Positions 1 through 7,351 of a stretch of 64,000 nucleotides of DNA are shown piece after piece. Both the position numbers and the translations under genes were made by a program. The DNA lies in NCBI RefSeq assembly GCF_036983985.1, contig NZ_JALAHQ010000004.1, positions 62,001 through 126,000 on the forward strand, given 5' to 3'. The notes below the pieces were generated by a model. It did not search any database. It was not told where the DNA came from and was given only the letters and a program-made list of their open reading frames with translations. The stretch is from Alishewanella metallidurans. GTDB lineage: Bacteria; Pseudomonadota; Gammaproteobacteria; Enterobacterales; Alteromonadaceae. Numbering within the stretch: position 1 is the first letter of the stretch; every line of letters begins with the position of its first letter.

Positions 1-1
1 T

Positions 2-694
2 ACTTTAGGTAAAGATGTTTGGCATAAATATAACTGTATAAATTGCCACACGCTGTTTGGCGAAGGTGCCTATTATGCGCCGGACTTAACCAAAATTACT
101 CAACATCGTGGCGAAGCCTATCTCCAAGCTTATATGCGCGACCCGTCGCAGTTTTATGATGAGCAAAAACATCGTAGATTGATGCCCAAACAAGATTTGA
201 GCGAAGCGGAAATTAGTAACCTAATTAAGTTTCTTGATTGGGTAAGTAAGGTTGATAATCAAGGCTGGCCACCTCGCCCTATTCTTGTTACCGGCAGCTT
301 TAATCTGCCAACTAAAACGAGCACAGCTGTCACGTCATTAACGACAGAGACATCAAAACTTGATCCCATTGCTCAGGGTGAAATTGTATTTCGCTCGGCA
401 ACACCGGCCTGTAACGCTTGCCATTCAACCGCACCAGGTGCCGATATGGCGGGGCCGACACTTGCTGGAATTGCTAGTCGCGCTAAACAACTAGTGGGTT
501 CACCGCAATATACCGGCGCAGCTAAAGATATTGAAGGTTATATACGTGAATCTATCATGACACCTAGTGCGCATATTGTACCTGGTGCTATGTATTCTGC
601 CGCGGGTACGTCTTTTATGCCCATCGGTTATGAACAAAGTTTAACTAGTGCACAAATTGATCATCTCGTTGCTTACTTAGCAACGTTTAAATAG
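2..694 (+). CDS. norC: NorC-like cytochrome c subunit of nitric oxide reductase, diheme, 5' end cut off
   Basis: The reading frame is open from the window edge and ends at the TAG at 692-694, so the N-terminal membrane anchor lies outside the window. The first haem motif CINCH is at 35-49 and is followed by GEGAYYAPDL, a sequence typical of NorC, the subunit that passes electrons to the NorB catalytic subunit in the periplasm. Usual NorC ends shortly after this domain (about 150 residues). Here about 100 further residues follow, with a second motif CNACH (407-421), a GPTLAGIA segment and a late SFMP methionine candidate, so a second class I cytochrome c domain is fused on. norB follows 70 bases later. 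The NorC assignment of the first domain is firm; the role of the second domain, perhaps a built-in electron donor, is inferred. Confidence 0.85.
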   Translation, partial: TLGKDVWHKYNCINCHTLFGEGAYYAPDLTKITQHRGEAYLQAYMRDPSQFYDEQKHRRLMPKQDLSEAEISNLIKFLDWVSKVDNQGWPPRPILVTGSFNLPTKTSTAVTSLTTETSKLDPIAQGEIVFRSATPACNACHSTAPGADMAGPTLAGIASRAKQLVGSPQYTGAAKDIEGYIRESIMTPSAHIVPGAMYSAAGTSFMPIGYEQSLTSAQIDHLVAYLATFK

Positions 695-764
695 CAGGCG
701 CAAAAATAACCCACTACTAGGTTGGCCTAAAGCAATGGCCGAACGCAAATAACGGAGAACAACA

Positions 765-2138
765 ATGCGGTATAAATCGCAGTCTGTCGCTTATTGGTAC
801 TTTGCCGTGGCTATGGCACTTTTTGGCTTACAGTTAGTATTTGGTTTGTTATCAGCGGCAAAATATCTTGGGCCTGATCCTTTGTTATATATACTGCCGT
901 TTGACGTGACAAAGGTAATTCATACCAACTTATTGATTGTTTGGGTATTAACCGGCTTTATGGGCGCAACGTACTGGATGGTTCCAGATGAATCGCGCAC
1001 CGAATTACATAGCGTGAAGTTAGCGTATATACAGCTAGTTTTGTGGGTAATAATGGGCGTTTCTGCGGTTATTGGCTACCTATTTCGTTACGGCACCGGT
1101 AATAAGCTACTAGAGCAACCACTACCGCATAAAATTGTTATTGTGATCTGTATGTTGATATTTATCTATAACATTGGCATGACGATAAAAAAATCAGGCC
1201 GCTTTACCACTACTGAAGGTGTGTTAATGCTGGGTGTTGTTAGCTCGGCGTTATTGTTTATTCCTGCGTTGCTTCACTATGAAAATTACACAGTGTCTAT
1301 TTTTTATCGTTGGTGGACTATTCATCTTTGGGTTGAAGGCGTATGGATGATGATAATGGCGGCTTTTTTAGCTTATTTACTGATTCGATTATCTGGCGCC
1401 GACCGAGAAGTAATGGAAAAGTGGTTATATGTTATTGTCGGGCTAGTGTTTATCGCTGGTATTCTTGGTACAGCTCATCATTATTATTGGGTTGGTGTAC
1501 CAACATATTGGTTACCCATTGGCGGTTTCTTTGGCGCATTGGAGCCGGTGGCGCTCGTTGGCATGGCAATTTACGCCTATAGCGCTATCAAGCGCTCGGG
1601 CTTAGCTCACCCAAACACATTGGCGCTACACTGGACTGTAGGCAGTGCCATTTTTACTTTATTTGGTGCAGGTTTATTAGGCTTAGCCCATACCTGGCCA
1701 AGCATCAACAAGTGGACTCATGGCACCCTAATTACCGCCATGCATGGCCATGCTGCCTTTTACGGTGCCTATGCCATGATTGTTTTAGCAATGATCACCT
1801 ACGCGTTACCCTCGTTTTGTAAAGATCGTCCGGAAGCAGGCACCAGCATCGGTTACTGGGCATTTTGGCTACAACTTAGTGGCATGCTTGGCATGACATT
1901 CTCTTTCGCTACTGCGGGTATTGGCCAAGTTTATCTAGAGCGTATTATGGGGATGGGGTATTTAGATGCTCAGTTAAAAATACAGGTACACTTTTTAATG
2001 TTAATTGCCACCGCTACAATATTTTCGGTCGGCGTTGGCTTATTTATTTATGACTTCTTCCGCTACCGGCCATCGTTTAACACCGCCGCAGAGCAAAACG
2101 CGCAACCCCCTTTAACCAGCAACGTGCACTCTAAATAG
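765..2138 (+). CDS. norB: Nitric oxide reductase catalytic subunit NorB (cNOR)
   Basis: Haem-copper oxidase superfamily membrane protein that reduces two NO to N2O at a haem b3/non-haem iron (FeB) centre. About twelve hydrophobic segments are visible in 457 residues, close to the usual length. Candidate ligands are H53 (haem b), H187, H238 and H239 (FeB), and H327 and H329 in MHGHA (haems b3 and b). E191 in HLWVEGVW matches the FeB-coordinating glutamate, and E260 in FGALEP is another conserved glutamate. The position four residues after E191, normally glutamate in characterised cNORs (VEGVWE), is M195 here. The gene sits between norC and norQ, and its stop is one base from the norQ start, so the genes are co-transcribed. 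Confidence 0.95.
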   Translation: MRYKSQSVAYWYFAVAMALFGLQLVFGLLSAAKYLGPDPLLYILPFDVTKVIHTNLLIVWVLTGFMGATYWMVPDESRTELHSVKLAYIQLVLWVIMGVSAVIGYLFRYGTGNKLLEQPLPHKIVIVICMLIFIYNIGMTIKKSGRFTTTEGVLMLGVVSSALLFIPALLHYENYTVSIFYRWWTIHLWVEGVWMMIMAAFLAYLLIRLSGADREVMEKWLYVIVGLVFIAGILGTAHHYYWVGVPTYWLPIGGFFGALEPVALVGMAIYAYSAIKRSGLAHPNTLALHWTVGSAIFTLFGAGLLGLAHTWPSINKWTHGTLITAMHGHAAFYGAYAMIVLAMITYALPSFCKDRPEAGTSIGYWAFWLQLSGMLGMTFSFATAGIGQVYLERIMGMGYLDAQLKIQVHFLMLIATATIFSVGVGLFIYDFFRYRPSFNTAAEQNAQPPLTSNVHSK

Positions 2139-2139
2139 T

Positions 2140-2949
2140 ATGCATTTACATAAATCAGCAGACGTAGTCACAACTTGCGAACCATTTTATCTACCAAGCG
2201 GGCAAGAGGTAGCAGTATTTGGTCAATGCCACGCCAATAATTTGGCCGTTATGCTAAAAGGGCCTACCGGCTGTGGCAAAACTCGCTTTATTGAACACAT
2301 GGCTTGGCAGTTAAAAAGGCCATTAATCACGGTAGCCTGTCACGATGATTTGTCGGCAAGTGACTTAATTGGCCGTTACCTTATTCGTCACGATGGTACG
2401 GTCTGGCAAGACGGTCCGTTAACAACTGCCGTTCGCACTGGTGCTATTTGTTACTTAGACGAAGTGGTTGAGGCTAGGCAAGACACCATCGTTGTTTTGC
2501 ACTCTTTAACTGATTACCGACGTATGTTGCCTATAGATAAAACCGGCGAACTATTAGAGGCCGCGCCTGGTTTTCAGCTGGTTGTTTCTTATAATCCCGG
2601 TTATCAACGGATGTTAAAAGATCTGAAACCCAGCACCCGCCAGCGCTTTGTTGCAATGGACCTAGACTTTTTACCATTTGACCACGAAGTTACTGTTATC
2701 GAAAGAGAAAGCGGCGTTGATCACGCTACCGCACATGCGTTAGTGTCACTGGCGCAAAGGCTTCGTAAATTACAAGATCGCGGCTTAAGCGAAGTGCCGA
2801 GTACCCGCTTATTAATAGCCGCTGCATTATTATTTAAAGGCGGTATAGCAATAAAACAAGCTTGTTACAACGCAGTAGTATCGCCCTTATCAGATGACGA
2901 GTTTTTAGTTGGCGCGATGCAAGATTTGATCGATGCTACCTTTGTTTAA
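2140..2949 (+). CDS. norQ: NorQ/CbbQ-type MoxR AAA+ ATPase
   Basis: A 269-residue AAA+ ATPase of the MoxR/CbbQ/NirQ group. It works with a von Willebrand factor A partner (NorD) to activate nitric oxide reductase, probably by helping insert the FeB iron. Walker A GPTGCGKT is at residues 41-48 and Walker B ICYLDE ends at D107-E108. The start codon lies one base after the norB stop, which suggests translational coupling, and norD follows 38 bases downstream. Length and gene order match known norCBQD clusters. Confidence 0.92.
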   Translation: MHLHKSADVVTTCEPFYLPSGQEVAVFGQCHANNLAVMLKGPTGCGKTRFIEHMAWQLKRPLITVACHDDLSASDLIGRYLIRHDGTVWQDGPLTTAVRTGAICYLDEVVEARQDTIVVLHSLTDYRRMLPIDKTGELLEAAPGFQLVVSYNPGYQRMLKDLKPSTRQRFVAMDLDFLPFDHEVTVIERESGVDHATAHALVSLAQRLRKLQDRGLSEVPSTRLLIAAALLFKGGIAIKQACYNAVVSPLSDDEFLVGAMQDLIDATFV

Positions 2950-2987
2950 CATTATTCTTGTTGTTAAATTTTTATATTTAGTGATGT

Positions 2988-5003
2988 ATGGCAGAAGCTG
3001 AAGACGTTCTAGTTGATGTAGCTAGACATGCTACTGTATATACTCGTAATTTATGGCGCCGTTATCGGCCCGCTGCCGAGCTTCCTAAAACCATTATGCT
3101 TGCTGATGTTGCATCTCGGCTTGATTTATTTATCACCTCAGTTTTTGGCCATAGTTACCCACTAAAAATAAGCCAATTACCGGCAAGGCCAACACTTTTG
3201 GCCTGCATGGTGGGTAAAGTACGAAAACCATACCAACAACAGGCATTACCTGCCACTAATGACCGCAATATTTGGTTGCCTGCCGACAGCAGTTTAACCA
3301 ACGAAAACCAAGCACGAGAATATTATCAGGTAATGGCGTTACAACAAGCGATGCGGGCTAAACGCCTGTCGGCTACCGTATACGCAACACTCTCTTGCCC
3401 GCTCACTGCCGATATCTATTTATTACAAGAAGCGTTTTCTGTTGATGCGCTTCTTATTGATTTACTGCCCGGCATGGCGCGGCATATCTATAACTTTCGT
3501 CAACTGGTGCTTGAACGCCGCCCCGCACTAAGTACATTTTATACTCCACGATTACCAGTAGAGCATCTTTTACGCTTAATGTTAAAAGAATCGGCTGCAA
3601 CAGCTTCCTTTATTGGAACTCCCTCAGCACACCACTCAGTAATAGAAGCACAACGGCTTATTAAGAAATTTAAACTCGGCTGCACTTATACAAAGCAGCA
3701 ACCCGCCTTATTTAGAGACTGTTGGACCGGCGATTTGTTGCCGGTAGATATCGCCTCTAGTGCAGCTATCGACGCAGCCGCTTTAGCTGCAGAGCCTGAT
3801 ACCTCTGCAGCTCGGAGCAGCCGTATGCCGCGCCGACCTGAGGTGCGTAAACCCATTGATGACGAAGACAATACCGAACCTGGGGCATGGATGGTTCAAG
3901 CTGACGAGTCTCATGCGCATGCTGAAGACCCATTTGGTATGCAACGACCAACCGATAGAGATGAGGAGACACCTGCCGAGCAATTTAGCGAAATGGTGTC
4001 AGAGTTAGCCCAAGCGCGGTTGGTATCGACACCAGAAAAAACGAAGGAAATATTAATCAGTGATGACCCACCCGAGCTAAAGGCCCAAGCGGCAACCGCA
4101 ACGTTAGCCGCAAAAGGAGAGATTAAGTATCCTGAGTGGGATTATCGTCAGCAAGCTTACCTACAGCCTGGCGCAGCGGTACATATTATGCCAATGCAAT
4201 TAGGCTCTCAACAATGGGTAGATGCGACACTCACTCAACATCGCTTCTTGCTAACGGCAATAGCGCGGCAATTTGAAATGTTACGGCCACAGTGCATTAT
4301 GCAACGCAAGCAATTAGAAGGCGATGACATTGATTTAGATGCATATGTAACTGGCTATGCAGATTATCGTGCCGGTTATACGCTAGCAGATCACATCTAT
4401 CTACAACAACGCCCGCAACAACGTAATTTGGCAATTACGCTATTAATCGACATTAGCGGTTCAACCGACAGCTGGGTGGCAAAAAACCGCAGAGTTATTG
4501 ATGTTGAACGTGAAGCCTTACTTTTAGTCTGTCACGCATTAGAAAGCTTAGCTGAGCCCTACTCAGTATTAGCATTTTCAGGTGAGGGATATCACGGTGT
4601 TACCGTGCAGCAAATTAAACAGTTTAGTGAACATTTTACTAATAATACGGCGTTAAAAATTAGCGCTTTAGAACCGCAACACTATACCCGCGCAGGTGCG
4701 GCATTACGCCACGCTAGTAACCAATTAATGACTATGCCAGCCGAGCATCGCTTATTAATACTGTTATCAGATGGTAAGCCCAATGATAACGACCATTATG
4801 AAGGCCGATATGGTGCTGAAGATATGAGAAAAGCGGTAATCGAAGCCAAATTACAAGGTATTTATCCGTTTTGTTTAACCATTGACCGTCAAGCGGCGGC
4901 ATATCTACCCAAGGTGTTTGGCCCCACTCAGTACGCACTATTGGCTGAACCAGAAAAGCTACCCAGTGTACTTTTAGAATGGCTGCGAAAACTGATTGTA
5001 TAA
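2988..5003 (+). CDS. norD: NorD, von Willebrand factor A domain activation protein
   Basis: A 671-residue cytoplasmic protein with a C-terminal von Willebrand factor A domain. The metal-ion-dependent adhesion site is DISGS at residues 488-492, followed by the threonine-containing YTRAGAALRHA and the LLSDGKPND aspartate segment. The middle part (about residues 255-370) is acidic and low in complexity, a probable flexible linker. NorD partners the NorQ ATPase in nitric oxide reductase maturation. It is the last gene of the nor operon; the next gene points the other way. Confidence 0.92.
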   Translation: MAEAEDVLVDVARHATVYTRNLWRRYRPAAELPKTIMLADVASRLDLFITSVFGHSYPLKISQLPARPTLLACMVGKVRKPYQQQALPATNDRNIWLPADSSLTNENQAREYYQVMALQQAMRAKRLSATVYATLSCPLTADIYLLQEAFSVDALLIDLLPGMARHIYNFRQLVLERRPALSTFYTPRLPVEHLLRLMLKESAATASFIGTPSAHHSVIEAQRLIKKFKLGCTYTKQQPALFRDCWTGDLLPVDIASSAAIDAAALAAEPDTSAARSSRMPRRPEVRKPIDDEDNTEPGAWMVQADESHAHAEDPFGMQRPTDRDEETPAEQFSEMVSELAQARLVSTPEKTKEILISDDPPELKAQAATATLAAKGEIKYPEWDYRQQAYLQPGAAVHIMPMQLGSQQWVDATLTQHRFLLTAIARQFEMLRPQCIMQRKQLEGDDIDLDAYVTGYADYRAGYTLADHIYLQQRPQQRNLAITLLIDISGSTDSWVAKNRRVIDVEREALLLVCHALESLAEPYSVLAFSGEGYHGVTVQQIKQFSEHFTNNTALKISALEPQHYTRAGAALRHASNQLMTMPAEHRLLILLSDGKPNDNDHYEGRYGAEDMRKAVIEAKLQGIYPFCLTIDRQAAAYLPKVFGPTQYALLAEPEKLPSVLLEWLRKLIV

Positions 5004-5046
5004 CTCATATCGTCATAGCAATTTGCTAACAATGCCGAACACTGCC

Positions 5047-5706
5047 TTAACGCAGCAGCGAAAACTGCGCGCCACCTCGGCGCTGGGCATGTTGTAGTGC
5101 GGCAGTGGCTTTTTCTATTAATAAAAAGGCATCATTGCCATCTTCTGGAAACCGGCTAATACCAATGCTGCAGGCAATAACTATAGGTTGTATGCAAAGC
5201 TCATTTAGTAATGTCAGTCTTTGCAGCAGTTTTTCTGCCACTAATGCGGCGTCGTATATTCGTGATACGTCTGTGATTAATAATAAAAATTGATCTTCGC
5301 TTTGCTGACCAACCAAATCACAATCACGCACAAAGGTGCGCAAATGATGTAAGGTTAGCTCACTTATTTGCTTGGCAACCGGTGCACCGCAGCTATCTTG
5401 AATATGCTTAAAGTGATCTAATTGTAGGTGCATGATGGCAAAACCGCTGCTGTGCCGCTGCGCCTGCTTAATAATAAACTGCATCTGCTGTATGACTTGC
5501 TGTTTATCAGGCGTATCAACATGATGGCTAAATTGCTGGTTTTGCTTTAGTACCAACAGTTCAGTTAGCACCCGCTCGGCTAAATTTTCTGCGCGTTTAA
5601 GCGCCTGCTGTAATTCACTATAGCTGCGCCGAGGGGCCACTAATATCTGTTTATCTAACGGCAAGACGCTGTAAATATGGCTGACAACCTGATGTTTATT
5701 TTGCAT
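5047..5706 (-). CDS. Degenerate GGDEF-domain protein with intact I-site
   Basis: The 219-residue product has an N-terminal helical segment (about residues 28-80) and a GGDEF fold. The catalytic signature is ruined: SEDQF at residues 136-140 stands where GGDEF should be, and the first half-signature (LDHFKHIQD) has lost the usual asparagine and aspartate pattern. The inhibitory c-di-GMP binding motif RxxD is kept as R127-D-C-D130, exactly five residues before the signature. This is the pattern of proteins that bind c-di-GMP but do not make it. The start lies 21 bases after the stop of the DUF5670 gene at 5728-5874, so it is probably the second gene of that transcript and shares its stress-type promoter. 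Lack of cyclase activity is an inference. Confidence 0.8.
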   Translation of the reverse strand: MQNKHQVVSHIYSVLPLDKQILVAPRRSYSELQQALKRAENLAERVLTELLVLKQNQQFSHHVDTPDKQQVIQQMQFIIKQAQRHSSGFAIMHLQLDHFKHIQDSCGAPVAKQISELTLHHLRTFVRDCDLVGQQSEDQFLLLITDVSRIYDAALVAEKLLQRLTLLNELCIQPIVIACSIGISRFPEDGNDAFLLIEKATAALQHAQRRGGAQFSLLR

Positions 5707-5727
5707 GACCGCCTCAACCCCTACTTA

Positions 5728-5874
5728 CTATATTCGACGGCCGCGTAGCAGCCTTATTGCTAAAACTACCAGCGCAACCACCAGTAAAATATGAATAAAG
5801 CCCCCTAGCGTATAAGACGACACCAAGCCCAACAACCACAATACAACTAACAGCACAATTATTGTTTCTAACAT
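5728..5874 (-). CDS. Small DUF5670 (lmo0937-type) membrane protein
   Basis: A 48-residue open frame starting MLETIIVLLVVLWLLGLV and ending with the basic tail RLLRGRRI. It holds two hydrophobic segments with the WLLGLVSSYTLGGFIHILLV core that marks the lmo0937/DUF5670 family of tiny membrane proteins. The function of the family is unknown; members often lie among stress genes with BON or PRC-barrel genes, as here. An upstream site with GCGCAC and a TACAGT -10 box (5908-5944) matches the island promoter pattern. The degenerate GGDEF gene follows 21 bases after the stop. Confidence 0.85.
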   Translation of the reverse strand: MLETIIVLLVVLWLLGLVSSYTLGGFIHILLVVALVVLAIRLLRGRRI

Positions 5875-5907
5875 AGGTTCGCCTCTGACTGTGATGTGAT
5901 AATGCTA

Positions 5908-5944
5908 ACTGTAGGAGAGCAAGTTCAATTCGTATGTGCGCTAA
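5908..5944 (-). promoter_or_regulatory. Island-type promoter with half palindrome, for the DUF5670 gene
   Basis: On the minus strand the half-site TTAGCGCACATA is followed after 19 bases by TACAGT (5913-5908). The right half matches GCGCAC exactly; the left half (GTTTCT) is poor. The motif centre is at -41.5 if transcription starts near 5901, as at the other island promoters. It is the weakest member of the set. Confidence 0.55.
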
Positions 5945-5955
5945 GAAACATAGTA

Positions 5956-5987
5956 AATAAAAAAGCCCATGATTGGAGAAGGGCTTT
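5956..5987 (-). terminator. Intrinsic terminator after the PRC-barrel gene
   Basis: On the minus strand AAAGCCC (5987-5981) pairs with GGGCTTT (5968-5962) across a 12-base loop and runs into a T-rich tail. It lies 16 bases past the stop of the PRC-barrel gene and separates it from the DUF5670 gene promoter. Confidence 0.85.
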
Positions 5988-6002
5988 GACCATAATGAAG
6001 AA

Positions 6003-6428
6003 CTAGCTTGGGAGGTTATTCGATGTTGAAGCCGCATAATAGGTATCAATATCTTTTACCCAGGTGCTATCGGCCATATTCGGCCACTTGTCCTTATCAA
6101 AACCAGGGGCGCCACTTAACCGGTCTTTCTCTATATTCAAGATAAAACGCTTGTTAGTGGTATCAAGAGTTAATGCATGCCAAGGCACGGCAAATAGCTT
6201 TGCGCCCATACCCAAAAATGCACCGAAAGACAGTACCGCATAGCTAACTTTACCACTACGGATGTCCAACATTATTTCTTTGATATCGCCCAAGCTTTCT
6301 TCTTTATGATTGTATACGTCGTTACCAATTAACGTATTGGCCCCCATAAGGCTCGGGCCAGGCCCATGCATCGTGTTGTGCAAGGTATTTTTGTACATAC
6401 CAAAGGTGTCTCGCGTTTCGTAATTCAT
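6003..6428 (-). CDS. PRC-barrel domain protein
   Basis: A 141-residue soluble protein. The PRC-barrel segment (about residues 26-100) shows the usual pattern: SLMGANTLIGNDVYN, then GDIKEIMLDIRSGKVSYAVLSFG and KLFAVPWHALTLD. Such single-domain proteins are common among proteobacterial stress genes; their role is not established. It is divergent from the BON lipoprotein gene at 6588, with a palindromic site centred at 6523.5 between them. The start has AGGAGCTGAAA just upstream, a good ribosome binding site. Confidence 0.85.
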   Translation of the reverse strand: MNYETRDTFGMYKNTLHNTMHGPGPSLMGANTLIGNDVYNHKEESLGDIKEIMLDIRSGKVSYAVLSFGAFLGMGAKLFAVPWHALTLDTTNKRFILNIEKDRLSGAPGFDKDKWPNMADSTWVKDIDTYYAASTSNNLPS

Positions 6429-6488
6429 TTTCAGCTCCTACCCAAGCATCAGTTACCAAACAGAGTTGTTGATACCGGCTTAGCCTTG

Positions 6489-6535
6489 AATATGAACTGA
6501 CAATACTTCTTGCTCTGTACGATGACGCACAGAGC
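6489..6535 (-). promoter_or_regulatory. Reverse-facing island promoter for the PRC-barrel gene
   Basis: Read on the minus strand, the palindrome GCTCTGT-N10-ACAGAGC (6535-6512) is followed 19 bases after its CAGA by CATATT (6494-6489), a fair -10 box. The palindrome centre would be at -41.5 from a start near 6482. The same operator serves the plus-strand promoter. Confidence 0.5.
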
Positions 6536-6558
6536 CTAAGTAAACATCGCTCTAAGCT
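6512..6558 (+). promoter_or_regulatory. Island promoter with palindromic operator for the BON lipoprotein genes
   Basis: The palindrome GTACGA-TG-ACGCAC (6517-6530) lies inside a 7-base inverted repeat GCTCTGT/ACAGAGC (6512-6518 and 6529-6535). It is followed, 19 bases after CAGA, by TAAGCT (6553-6558). The centre is at -41.5 from a start near 6565. It belongs to the shared motif family described in the findings. Confidence 0.65.
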
Positions 6559-6587
6559 TAAACTTCAACCTAACTGAGGATCGACTG

Positions 6588-6926
6588 ATGATTTTACGTA
6601 CCAGTATTACTGCGGTGTTGCTTGCGCTATTTCTGCTAACTTTAGCCGGGTGTGACAACATGTCTACGCAAAAGAGTGTGGTTAAACCACAAGATGACAC
6701 TAGCCTAAACCTTACTATCACTGAAGCGCTGCAACGCGATTCACTGTTTGCGCACAGCAACATTGCCGTAACGTCGTCTAAGGGCCAAGTTAAGTTAAAT
6801 GGCACCACCGCATCGATGGAGGATAAAAACCGCGCTACCGATATTGTGAAAAATATTAATGGCGTAGTCGGTGTGCAAAATAATCTACAAGTTGTTACGC
6901 CACCACCAGCAACCAACGTTAACTAA
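6588..6926 (+). CDS. BON-domain lipoprotein
   Basis: A 112-residue lipoprotein: an N-terminal hydrophobic stretch ends in the lipobox LAGC with C22 as the lipidated residue, then a linker and one BON domain (about residues 38-105, with VKLNGTTASMEDKNRATDIV and INGVVGVQNNL). BON domains are thought to bind membranes or envelope polymers (OsmY, DolP family). GAGGA lies 7 bases before the ATG. A second BON lipoprotein gene follows after 15 bases, so the two form an operon behind the promoter at 6512-6558. Confidence 0.88.
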   Translation: MILRTSITAVLLALFLLTLAGCDNMSTQKSVVKPQDDTSLNLTITEALQRDSLFAHSNIAVTSSKGQVKLNGTTASMEDKNRATDIVKNINGVVGVQNNLQVVTPPPATNVN

Positions 6927-6941
6927 TAAGGTAGCCGTATC

Positions 6942-7253
6942 ATGAAAAACCGAAATATTTCTATGTTATTGTTTTTAGGTGTGCTCGGCCTGCAATTACC
7001 GGGCTGTGGTGCAACAGATACCAAGGAAGGTACAGGTGAATATATCGATGACACTGTTATTACCACTAAAGTAAAAGCGGCAATTTTTAATAATGCCTCA
7101 CTTAAAGTTAGCGAAATTAATGTTGAAACCTTTAAAGGCGTGGTGCAGCTAAGTGGTTTTGTCCGGTCAAACGACGATATAAATACCGCGATGCGGATAA
7201 CACGTGAGGTAACTGGCGTTATTTCAGTAAAAAATGCTATGCGAGTAAAATAG
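6942..7253 (+). CDS. BON-domain lipoprotein, second copy
   Basis: A 103-residue lipoprotein with lipobox LPGC (C22) and a single BON domain (about residues 33-102: DTVITTKVKAAIF, INVETFKGVVQLSGFV, TGVISVKNAM). It resembles the BON repeats of the larger periplasmic protein encoded at 11826-12656 more than the preceding lipoprotein. It is co-transcribed with the gene just upstream. Outer-membrane attachment is likely because no inner-membrane retention aspartate follows the cysteine; the exact role is unknown. Confidence 0.88.
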   Translation: MKNRNISMLLFLGVLGLQLPGCGATDTKEGTGEYIDDTVITTKVKAAIFNNASLKVSEINVETFKGVVQLSGFVRSNDDINTAMRITREVTGVISVKNAMRVK

Positions 7254-7274
7254 CCAGCTACAGTAAAGGATGTT

Positions 7275-7317
7275 GTGTACGCAAGCGTACAGAGTTAACA
7301 TTTTATTTAATTATACT
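7275..7317 (+). promoter_or_regulatory. Island promoter with perfect palindrome, for the first crp-like gene
   Basis: TGTACGC-AA-GCGTACA (7276-7291) is a perfect 7+7 palindrome. It is followed 18 bases after CAGA by TATACT (7312-7317). The centre lies at -40.5 from a start near 7324. Its place in front of a Crp/Fnr-family gene suggests autoregulation. Confidence 0.7.
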
Positions 7318-7351
7318 TGGTGGTTGTTAATATTTAATCAGGACGATAATT

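Noticed and set aside
5714..6049. A 111-codon minus-strand frame between the degenerate GGDEF and PRC-barrel genes
   Set aside because: It spans a terminator and runs out of frame through the DUF5670 gene, which has the convincing product.
6536..6916. A 126-codon minus-strand frame opposite the BON lipoprotein gene
   Set aside because: It is the shadow of a clear lipoprotein gene and has no recognisable domain or ribosome binding site.
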